In this document: positions 50,401 to 62,479 of the stretch, in pieces | Layout of the letters: every line of letters starts with the position of its first letter | Numbering within the stretch: position 1 is the stretch's first letter | DNA from: Strigops habroptila | Lineage: Eukaryota; Chordata; Aves; Psittaciformes; Psittacidae | Direction of reading: 5' to 3' | DNA: 64,000 nt | Assembly (NCBI RefSeq): GCF_004027225.2 | Contig: NC_044296.2 | Span: 4,012,796 to 4,076,795, forward strand | Notes under the pieces: generated by a model | The model's database searches: none | The model's input: the letters and a program-made list of their open reading frames with translations, nothing else | What the model was told of the DNA's origin: nothing | Position numbers and translations under genes: made by a program

Positions 50401-53400
50401 AGTCAGTTGACTACTTGATGTTTCGGGTAGAAGAACTTTATATTGAGGAATTGTTTAATTTCCTGTCTGTGCTTTCTGATCCGTAAAAGCTGCATTTTGA
50501 GACTTTCTCTGTTGATGCTTGTAAAACCGCATGACTTGCTTTGAAAACTCTTAGAGTGAATGCAGTGTCAGTTTGCTAAGCTGGTGCTGGTTCCTCATGA
50601 AGTAGGAATACACAGAAGTTTTGGGAACACCATGAATGAGAGTGTTTGCAGTTGAAGGTTGTAGCAGTGACTTTGTTCACTCAGTGCTGTACATGTACAT
50701 TTCTCCTTTACAAAAGCTATTTGTGGGGTGGGGGTAGAAGATGAAGGGGATAATGTACTGTGCTCATTGCATGAGGTCTCCAATTCATTAACTGAAGCTC
50801 TTTGACCTGGTCTGAGGCTTACATTTGTTTATTCAGAATGTGTTAATTACCTTGATATAGTATTAATTTAGCTGTGAATATTTTTTGGATGTAATAGGCA
50901 GAAAAAAACCTTGCCAAGCTGGAGGAAGAAGCAGAAAAAAACTTGTTAAAGTTATGTGAAGAAAAGGAGAGAGAACAGAAGCAGCTCTTTGAGTTGAAGC
51001 GTGACATACTACTCAAAGAAAGAGAGCAGAAACTTAATGACGCATTAGACAAACAGGTAGGCTTTATTACAATTTATGCTTCTCCTGTATTTAAACAAGC
51101 TCGCTTATGAGTGAGCTTTGCTTCCTTTATTCAGCGAAGGTTTCTCTGCTGCTGTGGCCTGCTGGGGTACAATTTTGTGCATCTGAAACAGAATAAATAC
51201 CTCCTTCCTGTTGTGGCATGTAATGCTCTCTAGTAACCTAAGCAAATGCCTTTGTCCCTTTTTTGTTGGCCCTCTTGGATAGGCAGGAAGGAGAAGTTAG
51301 AGCTGTCAGGCACGCAGTAGGCAAGCGCTGATTGTCAGAGCAGTCTGCAGTTGGTGCATAGGAGATGAAAGTATCGTAAGCCCCGTGAGCATCCTGCAGT
51401 TACACAGTTATGGCTAGAGCTGAGGTGCTAGCCCTGAGATGAGAAGTGAACATGTCTGTCTTATTTTCAGATGTTAGACAGCAGTAGGTCTGGCCTGGTT
51501 GTAAGAAAGCAAGTTTCTAATAAATAATTACATTTTTTTTAAGATTTAATTTTCAAAACTGAACCTGTGTTTGCTTTTAACAAATATGCGTTACAAAAAT
51601 TAATAAGACTTTTCTCTTTTGGTGAATACACTGTTACCTACAGTCAGAGTATCAAATATAAAGCTTTGCTTGCTCTGTTGCTAATACCTCTGAGCTACAG
51701 TAACAAGGAAACTGGTATTGACGTAGGCATTTTGAGGTGGTAGAGGAAAACCTGTGAAGCAGCCTGACAGGAGTATCATACCACAAATTTCTTGAATTTC
51801 TCTGTCAACAAACATTTCGGAGTGGTATTTGGGGTTTTTTTGTAACTTGTCTTTCTGTATCGAGCCAGGTCTGTAATAACAAAGTGGCTGCTTTTGAAGA
51901 AATGTTGGTTCCTCCCATGTCTTTTTCAGATGGATTTAGTTTCTTCCCTTGTTCCTGTTTGTGAAGAACTTCAAGAGAAATACAAAAGATTTGCCGTTTC
52001 CCTGGATGCCACTAGACATGAATTACCCATAAAGAATATTCACATAGAAGGAGACATGCAAGCATACCTTGGTATGAAAATTTGATTCATCAAACTTCCT
52101 TTTAACTGTATTCATGGCTTTCTTCCTCCTTTCTTGTTCCTGATGAGTAAGAAAGTTGCTGAAGTACTGTGATCTCGTTTCTCTGAGGGGTAGACTTGCA
52201 CATGTTTCTTGCAGAACTAGTGCTTGAATGCATTGTGTGTTGTCTAGAACCAGAGAATGTTTGATAAATTAGTACTCGTGGTTTGTATTGAAGTCTGGAC
52301 AAGGAGTTACAGTTTTAAACTGCTGGACGGTAAGAAAGGAGATTCTTGGCAACAACCTAACTATCGGTGTGTTATCGGCACTATTCTGAGACTAAAGCCA
52401 AAACACAGCACTGCACCACCTACTAGGAAGATTACCCCTACCCCAGATGAAACCAGAACATCAGGGCATTTTGTATGTTTAAAACTTGTTCTTTCTCTTG
52501 CATTTGTCTTGTAAAAATCTTTGACATACTCTAAATGAGAGCTTGATTAGCCTCTTGCTGGTCACAATAGCTAAAAATAATTTGGCTTTCAGTTTTCTCA
52601 TGGTGCGTTTGTGAAAGCTGAACAAACAGTAGTTTTCCATCATCTAATTCACTTGTCTCTAGTTACTGCAGCTATTATGTAATCTTCTATTAACTGATGC
52701 CACTACTTGCATTTTTGAATGGTATCTTTAACATCTCCCATTGTAGAAGAACTGCAAAAGCAGTTAAAGATCACAGAGGAGCTTCTGACAGAACTGACAC
52801 CGAGCTACTCGGAGGAAAGTGCAAAAACATTTAGTGTACTGGAAGAGCTTAAAGAAGTGTCTGGGGAACTGGATGAAGAGCTTCAAAGGTATTTACAACA
52901 CTAAATTGAAGACTCATTGGCTAAATATTCAGAGGAAAATCTCTAAATCTAGCCAATATAGATTAAGAGCATATACTGGGGGAGATTGAATTGAGGGGAT
53001 AGTAGCACTAAGTTTAAGTCTGTTCAGTTCATAGCAGACATCAGTATTTCTGTCCCTACCCCACCTATGTTCAAAGATGGTTGTGGTTCTTTCTTTGTGT
53101 TTTAAGCGAACTGCTTTAGTGTGCCATTCTCTGACACTTTAGCTGAGAATTTTGGTGAACAAGAATAGCCCCGATAAAGTACAAGTATGTAGAAGAGTGG
53201 AGAACTGCAGGAGACAGAAAAATGAACTAGAAGCACTCTGTCTTAAATAATAACCATGCAAATATATAGTCCATTAGGAGGTATAAGGAGCACAGAAAAG
53301 GTTGGGAGTTTTTCCCCTCATTTACTTTGTCAACAAATACAAAGTGTTGCTGAGAGTGTAAGGAAGAGATGAAGCATGATATATTTCCTTTACTTCCTTT

Positions 53401-53769
53401 GTTGCCCCAGAAGAGATTACAGCTAAAATCTTTGCAGATTGATAAACCATAAAGCCATGCATCCCCCCTCCTGCAAACTGCCCCTCCTCTCCTCCAAATT
53501 CTAGCCTTTGGGAAGAAAATTCATGGTTTACATTTGTTTTTTTCTGGTGGCTCCTTGGTAGAAGAATAATGCAAGTGTCCAGGCTTTGGGCTTAAGCAGG
53601 AGTCATTACCCTCAGAGTAGCTGATTTAGCTTGCTTCATGTGTTCCAGGAGCTTCACAAGAATGCTGAACCTGTTCTCTGAAGTTAGTAAAGAAGTTTCT
53701 CTGTGTAACCAAAGAAAATGCGAAGAGAAGCATGGACTCGATGTTATGAAGCGCTGGTACTTCAAATAA
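47440..53769 (+). CDS. HAUS8: HAUS8, augmin complex subunit 8 (Hice1)
   Basis: HAUS8 is the microtubule-binding subunit of the augmin complex, which brings gamma-tubulin to existing spindle microtubules so new ones branch off (family knowledge). Ten coding exons join in phase: 47440..47509, 47613..47698, 47968..48064, 48752..48865, 49620..49702, 50324..50395, 50898..51056, 51930..52071, 52747..52888 and 53649..53769, giving 1,086 nt and 361 residues. The basic N terminus (EEPKKKKKGG, VVKSRYLQYGKKDAKKDA) is the microtubule-binding part. The SRYLQY motif, LPDIDLSAVN, ELESQTLLLTYL and DATRHELPIKNIHIEGD match the human protein. Residues about 150-330 are charged and helical, as expected for a coiled coil. 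An in-frame TGA at 47374 precedes the start. The protein stops right after KRWYFK, about 50 residues earlier than human. Confidence 0.95.
49311..49566 (-). mobile_element. endogenous retrovirus LTR fragment, minus strand
   Basis: About 255 bases resemble the 5' part of a common avian ERV LTR read on the minus strand, with landmarks CTAGTAGCTGGTGCAATGCT, AAGGACTTTTCAGTCTCTCA and GACAAGGGGCACAAGAAGCT. No retroviral gene accompanies it, so it is a truncated solo LTR. It lies in HAUS8 intron 4, antisense to the gene. Family assignment is from memory. Confidence 0.7.
52340..52460 (-). mobile_element. second ERV LTR fragment of the same family, minus strand
   Basis: About 120 bases match the first part of the LTR at 49311: both carry the complement of CTAGTAG and a CGGTGTGTTAT or TGGTGTGTTAC landmark followed by a CACAGCA element. 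This copy preserves the LTR terminus (TGTTCTGG on the minus strand at 52460), which the other has lost or altered. It sits in HAUS8 intron 8, also antisense. Confidence 0.7.
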
Positions 53770-53770
53770 A
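53765..53770 (+). terminator. HAUS8: AATAAA overlapping the HAUS8 stop codon
   Basis: The last codon and stop (AAA TAA) plus the next base form AATAAA. Cleavage 10-30 bases later would leave a 3' UTR of only a few tens of bases. A T/GT-rich stretch (TTTGTGTTTTGTTTTAC) follows immediately, as a downstream element would. Confidence 0.4.
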
Positions 53771-54501
53771 TTTGTGTTTTGTTTTACTAAGCAGGGGATT
53801 ACTAAGTCAGTGTCAGCAGATTTGTTACCTGTTTACTTCTTGTATGAACGTATAACTTGTCCAAATTTTCAGTTATACTAGAATATGAAACCAGCAGCAC
53901 GTGTGCTTACTGATAGGAGAAAAGGAGTTTTCTTCTACATGCTGTCCCATGAGGAGGCAGCACATTCTTTGATTTTGAACATGAGTTTCTGTGACCCCTT
54001 TCTCATCCCTTACTGCCTTGACAACACTGAAAGGTAAAGAATAAGAAACATTGTTATTAGTGAGTATTACCTATGTATTATAAAAGTTCTTGGGTTACTT
54101 TCTCATACTGGTTTCAGGGGCACTGATTTGCATCTCTTTCCAAAGTAGTATTCCTTACAGGGCAACATACCAGAATCTAGATGTGGAATTGTGTCTGTGG
54201 TACTGTGGATCTGCTGATCTTGATAGGAGGTTCTGTAGGGATGTACAGCATGATAATTGGTCCCTCCATGAACAGCTTCTGGAGGAACACTCAATTGTCT
54301 CTTATTTCTGGGTTTGCTGAGAGGAAAAGCTATGTGGGTAGTAAATAACGAGGCTGATAGTTGGAAGGAACTGAAGTTACTTGTAACAAGTGAAAAGTTT
54401 GGTAATTTGTGGCCAAATTGTCTTGGAATCAAATTATTAAAATCATAAATGCTTTTGTATTAATCTGACTCCTTCTCTTTAAGGAGTTTATTCTTTTTAA
54501 T

Positions 54502-54507
54502 AATAAA
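54502..54507 (+). terminator. HAUS8: alternative HAUS8 polyadenylation signal
   Basis: A canonical AATAAA in TAATAATAAAGAC lies about 735 bases after the stop codon. It is a more usual position for a vertebrate 3' UTR. The choice between this and the site at 53765 cannot be made from sequence. Confidence 0.4.
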
Positions 54508-55845
54508 GACTATTTTCCACTGCTGTATCAATAGCCTTCATGTTTGAGTATCTTAACTGATCTCCTACAGAAGCTTTTGTTTCTATCTGGGCTTACATAG
54601 GGCTGATGCTACACAATATATGTGGTGATGGACTTACAGGCACTAATGAGCCTCAGTGGCAAGCCAGGACCTACTGGCACCCCAAGTGCTGAGGCCAGAA
54701 GACTGTGAATGTTCAGAGAAACCTCAAACCTAACTACTGAGTAAGTGCCTGGGGGTGAGTGGGATTTGCTACGAACATACACGCCAGATGTGGCATGTTT
54801 TTTTAATGTACTTTACATTTTTGCACATGGAATGCGTTTCTCTCTGAAAGACATGCTGTATCCTGTTTTATTTTGTTGTTGTGGGGTTTTTTTTAACCTG
54901 TGGAACCTCTTTCTGTGATGGTTTTTCAAAAGCTTTGCTTTGCATTGTCTGCAGAGTGGTACATTTATGGCTTAAGCTGCGTCTAGAAAGCTTTGGGGCG
55001 TGCTCAAAAATACGTGGAGAGTTCTCCTTGTACTCCTTGAAGTGCTGTTCAGGCTTTCTTCCTCGTATAACTGAGGGTCTAACTAGATTCTTGTCTCCTT
55101 TTCATAAAAATTAGGTGTATATTAAGCTATAGTAACTGGATCAGTAAGATGCGCTGTGCACTGGCTGAAAAGCCAACACATACAAGCTATGAAGACTCTC
55201 CTTGTGTATCACATCGGTGCCATTTTTGTGGCAGCAGCTTATCCATGAGCTATTAATCTGTCACTTCTTCATCAAACATGTTTAGATGAGCTGCACCTAC
55301 TAGTTCCTGTGTGTGCTGCCGTTCAGTGCACGAGTCATAGGTGCTGCACCCAGCAGAATCATGCTCTGGGTCAGGGGCCTGAGCTGCACCTACAGCGTTG
55401 GCCGCTGGATGGGGAACTTTGCTAAGCAGTCAAGTCATAGGTTAGCTGTTTGGTTTTGATGGATGGAGATCTCGGTAGAAAGGCTCCTATATGATGAAAC
55501 TGCTGATCAAACAGCTGGTTTTCCGAAGATATTTCCTATTATACTTCTTTGGATAATATTTGTGTCCTCATGCCTTTAACCTGCTTATGATAAGTTGTCA
55601 TTCTGAGACTTAGAAGGTTCTAAGTGTATGGGGGGAGAGATGAAATGAAAATCAAGTTCATAGAGTCTTGATAATTCTGTCTCTGCACGGACATAAGTCA
55701 GAATGTCTTTCCAAGGATTTCTTGACAGTAGACCTTATTGCTTGTCCAAAAAAGATTGTATTTTTTTAAGGAAATAGTTTTAAATTAAACCCATCTTCTT
55801 CAATTAAGTGATTTTCTATCACCGAGTTACTGCTGTGTATATGGG

Positions 55846-55954
55846 GCTTGGAGCAACCTGGTGTAGAGGAAGGTGTCCCTGCCCATTGCAGGGGGTTGGA
55901 GCTGGATGAGCTTTAAGGTCCCTTCCAACCCAAACCATTCCAGGATTCTATGAG
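55846..55954 (+). repeat. CR1 LINE 3' end, plus strand
   Basis: About 110 bases run CTTGGAGCAACCTGGTGTAG, GTGTCCCTGCCCATTGCAGG, GGAGCTGGATGAGCTTTAAG, GTCCCTTCCAACCCAAACCA and end in a single GATTCTATGAG tail. It is a typical 5'-truncated CR1 insertion and the only plus-strand copy in the window. Confidence 0.9.
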
Positions 55955-58900
55955 ATAAATATATATACACACACCCCCCAAATGTTACTGCCACAACAGG
56001 CAGCAGTATAAATTTTCACTCTAAAGTCAAGTGGAATGCTGTTAGTTCTCTTCCCTGGAGAAGGGTGGTGGAGAAAGGTTCTTCTGGTCATGAATGTTTG
56101 GGGCAGCAATTCGTCCTTGCTGCTGCAGGTGGCGGCCGTTGTCTATGCAACAAGCCTAAGGCAAAGTGGGGGTCCTGGAGCTAAAGGCCAACTGCATGTA
56201 CAAAACAATGAAGAGCCTGGGGACGTGCAGTCACTGGTACAGAAGAATCATAGGTGCTGATTTGAGCCTTCTGGCCCTTCTTTTCCTTAAACTGAACACT
56301 TGGGTAATTCTTTGTACAAATGGTAAAACAAATGTTAGATAAAACAGCTCAGCCTCTCCAGGAAAGGATTCTAAACTATTTTAAACTAAGACTTTTCCAT
56401 CTTGATTTTCCTGAATGTTCTTCCTAAGTGGTTCTGGTTTGGCTTTTTACAGAAGTGTTTTCGGCTCCTCCACCTTGAAATAGCCACAGAATTAGATGCT
56501 TTCATATTTAAGACTGTACAAACAACAACAAAGAACTGCAGAGTCACTGGAGCAGGAGCTAAACAGATGTGACACCACTTATTTTGTATTTTCCACTTGT
56601 TTTCTGACAATGTCACATGCTCTGAATATCGGTTGGAATCCTGAACAACTTAAAGGCTCTTTTTATTCAGGTTATCAATCTTTTTTTTTTCCTTTTCTTA
56701 CCTAGATTAATAATGTTCTCCCTTCTGTAACTTCTATCAACGTACATTTAATTTTATTCTGTGAATTCCTGCTGTACTTATTACTGATGTATTCATCTTT
56801 CAGGCCAGAAGTTCTTATTGACCAATTCTTAACATTCATGTGTCCTTAGATGCTGGGGTTTTGGGGTGAGGGTGGAGGTCTAAAAACGGAAAGCAAATTG
56901 TGAAATGAGCCAGTTAGGTCTGAGAACCTGGGTGGGAAGGTGGGAGCACAGAAGGGTAAGTACTCGCTCACTGCAAAAATCTCTTAGTTGACTAAAAAGC
57001 CATTGGCAAAGATTTTCAACTAGATTTGCGCTGCACAGCTTGCCCTGTCTGGATTCTGGTGGGGTTGGGGAGCTCTGGCCATGTTCTTTTTGGTTACACT
57101 GATGTTGCCTGGCTGTTTTGGCCACCAGCTCAGTGGCTGAGTTGAAGCCTGTGAGAGGGTGAGCAGGGCTCAAGGTGAGGGAGCATCCCTCTTGCCCATG
57201 GTGTGCTACAGTGGAGCTAAAGCCCAGGAGGTAATCGAAGCCCATTTGTCTCTTCACCACCACCCCCAACCATACAGTTCTTTTGTTCACACTAGCTTCA
57301 AATGGAGCTGATTCTTTGCTCATCAACAGCAAATAAGCAGCTCATGACCCCAGCAGATGTTTCTGCATTTTAGGCTAATGAGAACTTATTGGATTACTGC
57401 AGTCTTCCCTGCCTCGGAGTAAATACCACTTTGTTGGAGATCCGGAAACTCATACTGAATATGATAAACAAACTGCTGGCTGGACTGTGATTGCCAGGAC
57501 ATGAAAAGAGTTCCACAGCAGCAGAAGATGTAACTGCTCTGAAATGCACCACTGAGCCACACCAATTAAGAGCATTTCCAGTGATTATGTGAGCATTCCT
57601 GTTCAACTCACAGAAATGAGTTTAGGTTGTTCCTTCCTCTGCGTTTGTGTGTGGTCTGGAAAGCAAGCACAAGGCTGGAGGATGAGCTTTGCAGAATAGT
57701 CTCAAATGCCTCCCATCAGTTCCTTTTAAAAACATTTCTGTGATAATGTATATGCAAAGACCTATTGAGTTTCCTGCTATTTCAAGATCTTAAATTTCAC
57801 ATGTAAGGGAAGCAAACACAGTTTGCCTCTTAAGACATAACAAATTTTTTGTTTATATAGATAACATGTTTGGACATGGCCTGTAGCATATCAAAACTTA
57901 ATTCCTTGGTTTAATATCTGCTGCATATGTCTTAATGACAGCCACTTTGGGTTAAGTACAATGCTCTATTCCTGTTCTAAGCCAGCATCTGCCCATAGAA
58001 ATGTCTGAAATCGTAGGAAGAAATAATTTTGTCAGGAATTAAAATGCTGTACTACTGCAAAAGATCAGTCTCTCCTGTTCTAAAGATGATTCATAAGCAT
58101 TTTTGGCAGAACTAGTTAATAATTTCATTCTTGATCCCATTTTCCTGTTATATGCTACTCAGATTATGTTCTTATTTTAAATGTGCTCTTTATCCTTTCC
58201 TTGTAATCTTATTCTAGAGATGCTTGTGTTCCTGGGAGGCAGGATCAGTCTTGTTCCTACCACTCTCTATCTGGACTGATGTAGTTTCCTCGTTGCTGGT
58301 AAGCTTGCAGTAAGTAATGTGGCAAAGCCAATGGGATCCTTGATTTGCAGTTATCACTTTCTACATTAGATATCTGTGTTTGGCTAACAGAAAGGAGGCT
58401 GTCACAGGAACACAAAGGGAGAACAAAACTGGGAGTTAAAGAAATGGGTGTGGGTTTTTTTACCATGAATATAATGTTGTAAAAATTAACTAAGACCTTA
58501 TTCTTGCTGGCAGTATGTAATGACCAACACAAATGGTTTTCTATTTGGAAGGGGGGTCAAATGATTCCGGCTTGCCTAAAGCTGATGACTTATCTGGTTT
58601 TTACTTTTCACCCACCTTCTACTGAAATCTAGTGTGTACAGGACTGAATGCAAAACTAAATGAACAGCCTTGGTTTTACTGCAGCATCTTTTCTTCTGTG
58701 CACAACTTACACATGTATTCTCAAAGTGAGGATTACCTTCTGTGCCTTCAGGTCTGGTCATCTGTGTGACAAGTTACTGTAGTCATGCTGAGGCAGTTCA
58801 AAGGGCTAATTATTAATGCTGTGATCCTACCACTTGATTCCTGTGAGTAGCCTTACTGATTTCAATATTGCAGTTGGTGGCAGGGGGATGAGGTGGAGGG

Positions 58901-61900
58901 AAGGGGAGCAAAAGGAGGTACAGCTGAGAGTGGCAGAACTCAAGGATGAGTATTATTTAGTGCTTACTGTTAATTCTAGTTTTTGTTTGGCAAACACCTG
59001 TCTGACAATTGTAACATTGCACATAATTTATGTATGAGGTAGATGGGATGTGTGGAGGGAATTCTTTCTTCTGCAGAGTAATGATGAGAACATACAAGAG
59101 GTCAGGATGTAAATTAGGTCTTGTCAGAACCAATGTAGATGCATTCACACCTTCCTCTATGAACTGCAGTGCACCACCTTTGATACACCAGTACAGCCAT
59201 ACCAATCCCCTGCACACTTCCAACCTGGACAAGTGCCTTAAGATTCCTAAAATTTCATGAGGAGCAGAATTACGTGTTTTGTAAAGGAAATAAAAATCTG
59301 AGCTATGCACAGGGTGGGTGGGTGAACATGGGCCAAAGATCTGACTGATGAATAGTTTTTATACATAAGCAGAACTTACTTTAAACTCCTAACTCTTACC
59401 AGATGTGGGTTGCAGGCGGCTGCTGGAATTCCAACACCTGTTGCATCACACTGAATAGGATTCATTTTGGCAAGCACAGAAAATTCCATTTCAGTAACTA
59501 AATAGTTTGAAATGATTATCTAAAGCCTTTTTTTTTTCCCCCAGACCAAGCTGATTCCAGCCTTATTTACAGGATTGCACATACTTTCATAATTAGAGGA
59601 TGGCTTGCAGTCTTTAGAGACTGTAATTGCCTGATAGTTCTTGTAGTCAGTAAATATCAAATAGAAAATTTTCCATTTGGAGGAAATCTCTCCTTTAAAA
59701 AGAAGTTAATGATGACTTAAAAGGGTTCTGCTCCACGTGATGATCATTGATTTCTGAAATGTAGAAACACACAGGTTTGTGTTCAAAAAGATTCAAGCAT
59801 TATGCTGGAGATGATGGAGCTTCACCTGAGAGGTGGATTCAGCTGCATTCATCAATTCATTGCTGAATCCTGTTGCTTCCATCCCCAGAGCTTTTCCAAG
59901 GGAAAATGTGGGTCTTTGCAGAATGGATGTTCAGTGGCATGTTGTGAGTTTTTTTGGTACCTGCCCCATAGATCTCAGGCATGAGTCCTTAAGGAGCCAT
60001 TTGTGGGTCTACTCTAGAAAGAGGTATGGGTTAAGTGTAGAGATAATCCTTTTTTTGCAAAGCATGATGCTATTTCAGCCAAAACATACCTGGTGTCTGC
60101 AGGACTATTATCAGTATCATGGTTTCAATAGGGGAGGTATTGTACGTTGGCTATAGGCTGCTGTACCAGGAGAAAGCAGAAGGATTTAATTTTCATTTTG
60201 CCTCCTTATTGTCTTTAATCAAAGGATTCAAAGGTGCTCTTAAGTGTTCCCCTTAGGAGGGAGCCTAACATTAGTGTTGCTGCTTTGCAGATAGGGAAAT
60301 GCCGAGGCATACACACAGGGTTCCATGGATGTATCTGAGAATATGATGAAGCTGAACCAGAATTTGGAATTACCAGATGTTGCTTTATCTTTGCGTGTTT
60401 TGGCTTGTCTCGATATTAAAACACCAAAACATTCCCATTTTAACACACTTTTTAATAAGCTGCTTCTCATAAAGCCTGGCTGGTGTGCTTGGGAAATTAT
60501 CTCTATGGTTCTAGAGTTTGAATGAGTTTGAATAAACTGAAGGTGAATGCAGCAGTAGGGAAGAATCCACTCTCTTAAATTTAGACACTCCAGCTATTTC
60601 CATGTCCAGTTCAGTTGCAAAGGCCAAGCTGTGGTATAAAACTGAGTTATTTTACTAAGAGTGTCATAAAGGGTTTGAAGTGAGTCCTAGGTTTGGCAGT
60701 GTTGGTGCAAGTTAACGTTGATCTTAACTGTGCCAGAGTTGCATTTAATGTGGAGAAAGATACAACTCGTGTTGTAGTGAACCACCTGTAGCAAAATCCA
60801 GCTCGTAACAAATGGGAATGGTGGGCACTGTGGTTAATTCCATATAAAAATGGTGTGATGGCAGTTGAACTGATGTCACCCCAAAGACAACTAGTGCAGG
60901 GTTTGTGGACAGGGTTCATGTATTTAATGAACATATTCTAGCAAAATGCATTAACTATTCTTACAGACACTGCCTTGCTTACATTGGGGACCATTGTAGC
61001 TAGTACAACTCCTAGTACAAGAGTAGTAGTAGTACCATTTGAGTACAATTCTACATTTCTGAGGAATGGGAGATAAAAGGAAACATCCTATTTCCTTTAA
61101 AGATGGAGAGAAAAGATGCGTTAGGAGGGCCTCTTCTTGACTTCATGCTTTCTTGCATGTGTCTTCAATTTGGGGTACACGAGAGAGTCCCTTGGTAGCT
61201 CTCACAGTGTTGTTTTGTCATGTGAAGACACATGAGCGATGAAGTGAGCAAGAGTGGAGCAGTTGTGCTTACCCAGCACACCAGCAAGCAAAACGGATTC
61301 AGCTCACAGCTGAAAGCTGCTCCAAGACATTCTGCAACTCCTCCCACAGATGAGCTAGAGCTAGAAAAATCCCATTAAAAAGAAATAAAAAGAACCTTTC
61401 CTGAGGTGGTGAACAATCTTTAAACCCTCCTCATTCAGTAGGGAGAGCATCACTCTGCTGTTCTTACTGTACTGAGTAAAGCTCCCTCAGTTCTCTACCT
61501 TCATCTTGAGGACTAAGGCAAGTCTTAGAAGAGGATCTGTAGACAAGTGTTAGTAGAGGATTGTTCATGTAAGGGTGGGTGATTTAAATAGGTGATTCCT
61601 TTAAAACGTGTCAAAAAGCTGCTCATTTCAAGCTGCTGATTTTATTATTGGTTTTAAGAGGAGCCCTATTAAAATCACTGTGAGTTTCAAACAAGATACA
61701 AACTGTTGCTCTTCTAGTGATGGACTGAGCAGCCTCTGAAGGTGTCAGGGAAACCTCACTCAGGACTGACCGAGTTCTGAGTGCTCACTAGGAATGACAT
61801 TGCTGAAATACGGTGATGGAAAGAATTTGAAGAGGGAGAAAAAGCATGTTAGAAGTTTAGCAGCTTTAGCGACTTGATTTGCTGTTTCTCTTGGCAGGAG

Positions 61901-62479
61901 CTGGAAGAAAAGGCCGTTGGTAAACTATGGAGTTGACTTCAGGATACAAATCTGGGCTCCATAACAGTTGTTTTTAGAAGAAATGGATTGAGGTTCAAAC
62001 AATGGCACTAACCAAGGGAAAAAAATAGGTGTGTTTTTTTCCCTCTTTTTTCCTGTTTTCCCAGTAGTTCACCTGAAGCCTGGGGTGTGTGTGGTGGGGA
62101 GCATGATTCAAACTACCTATGATGAGGCTTTTCATTTAGTCCTGAGCTCTGTTGAAGCACGTCTGGGCTTCTGCCTTACCTGGGTTGTCTCCAGCAGGGA
62201 TCAGAGAAGTCATTCCTTGATGTCTATATGCATCGCTGTGAGACAGGGCATTTATTGTGTCACCTTGAATCTCTGCTGTTGCTTTGGAAAGGCTTTTCTC
62301 TCGGCTGTGTAAGCGCTACTTGTCGACTGCACCCTCTTCTTCAGGCTGGTGTAGTGCGAGCTCCCCCTCCTGTCCCAAGCCCCTGTAGTAGACACGGGCT
62401 GGGACAGCGACATGGAGATAGGTGGATGAGGGCCCGTGGATGGAGTGGGACAGAGTGGTCCCAGTCCTGGCACTAGTTA

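Noticed and set aside
56880-57332. 150-codon minus-strand open frame in the intergenic region
   Set aside because: No domain, no splice or promoter context, and no resemblance to a known family; treated as chance.
61898-61919. exon-like 22-nt segment with a strong acceptor (TTTCTCTTGGCAG) and a GTAAAC donor
   Set aside because: No neighbouring exon joins it and no gene is evident nearby; such pairs occur by chance in 9 kb.
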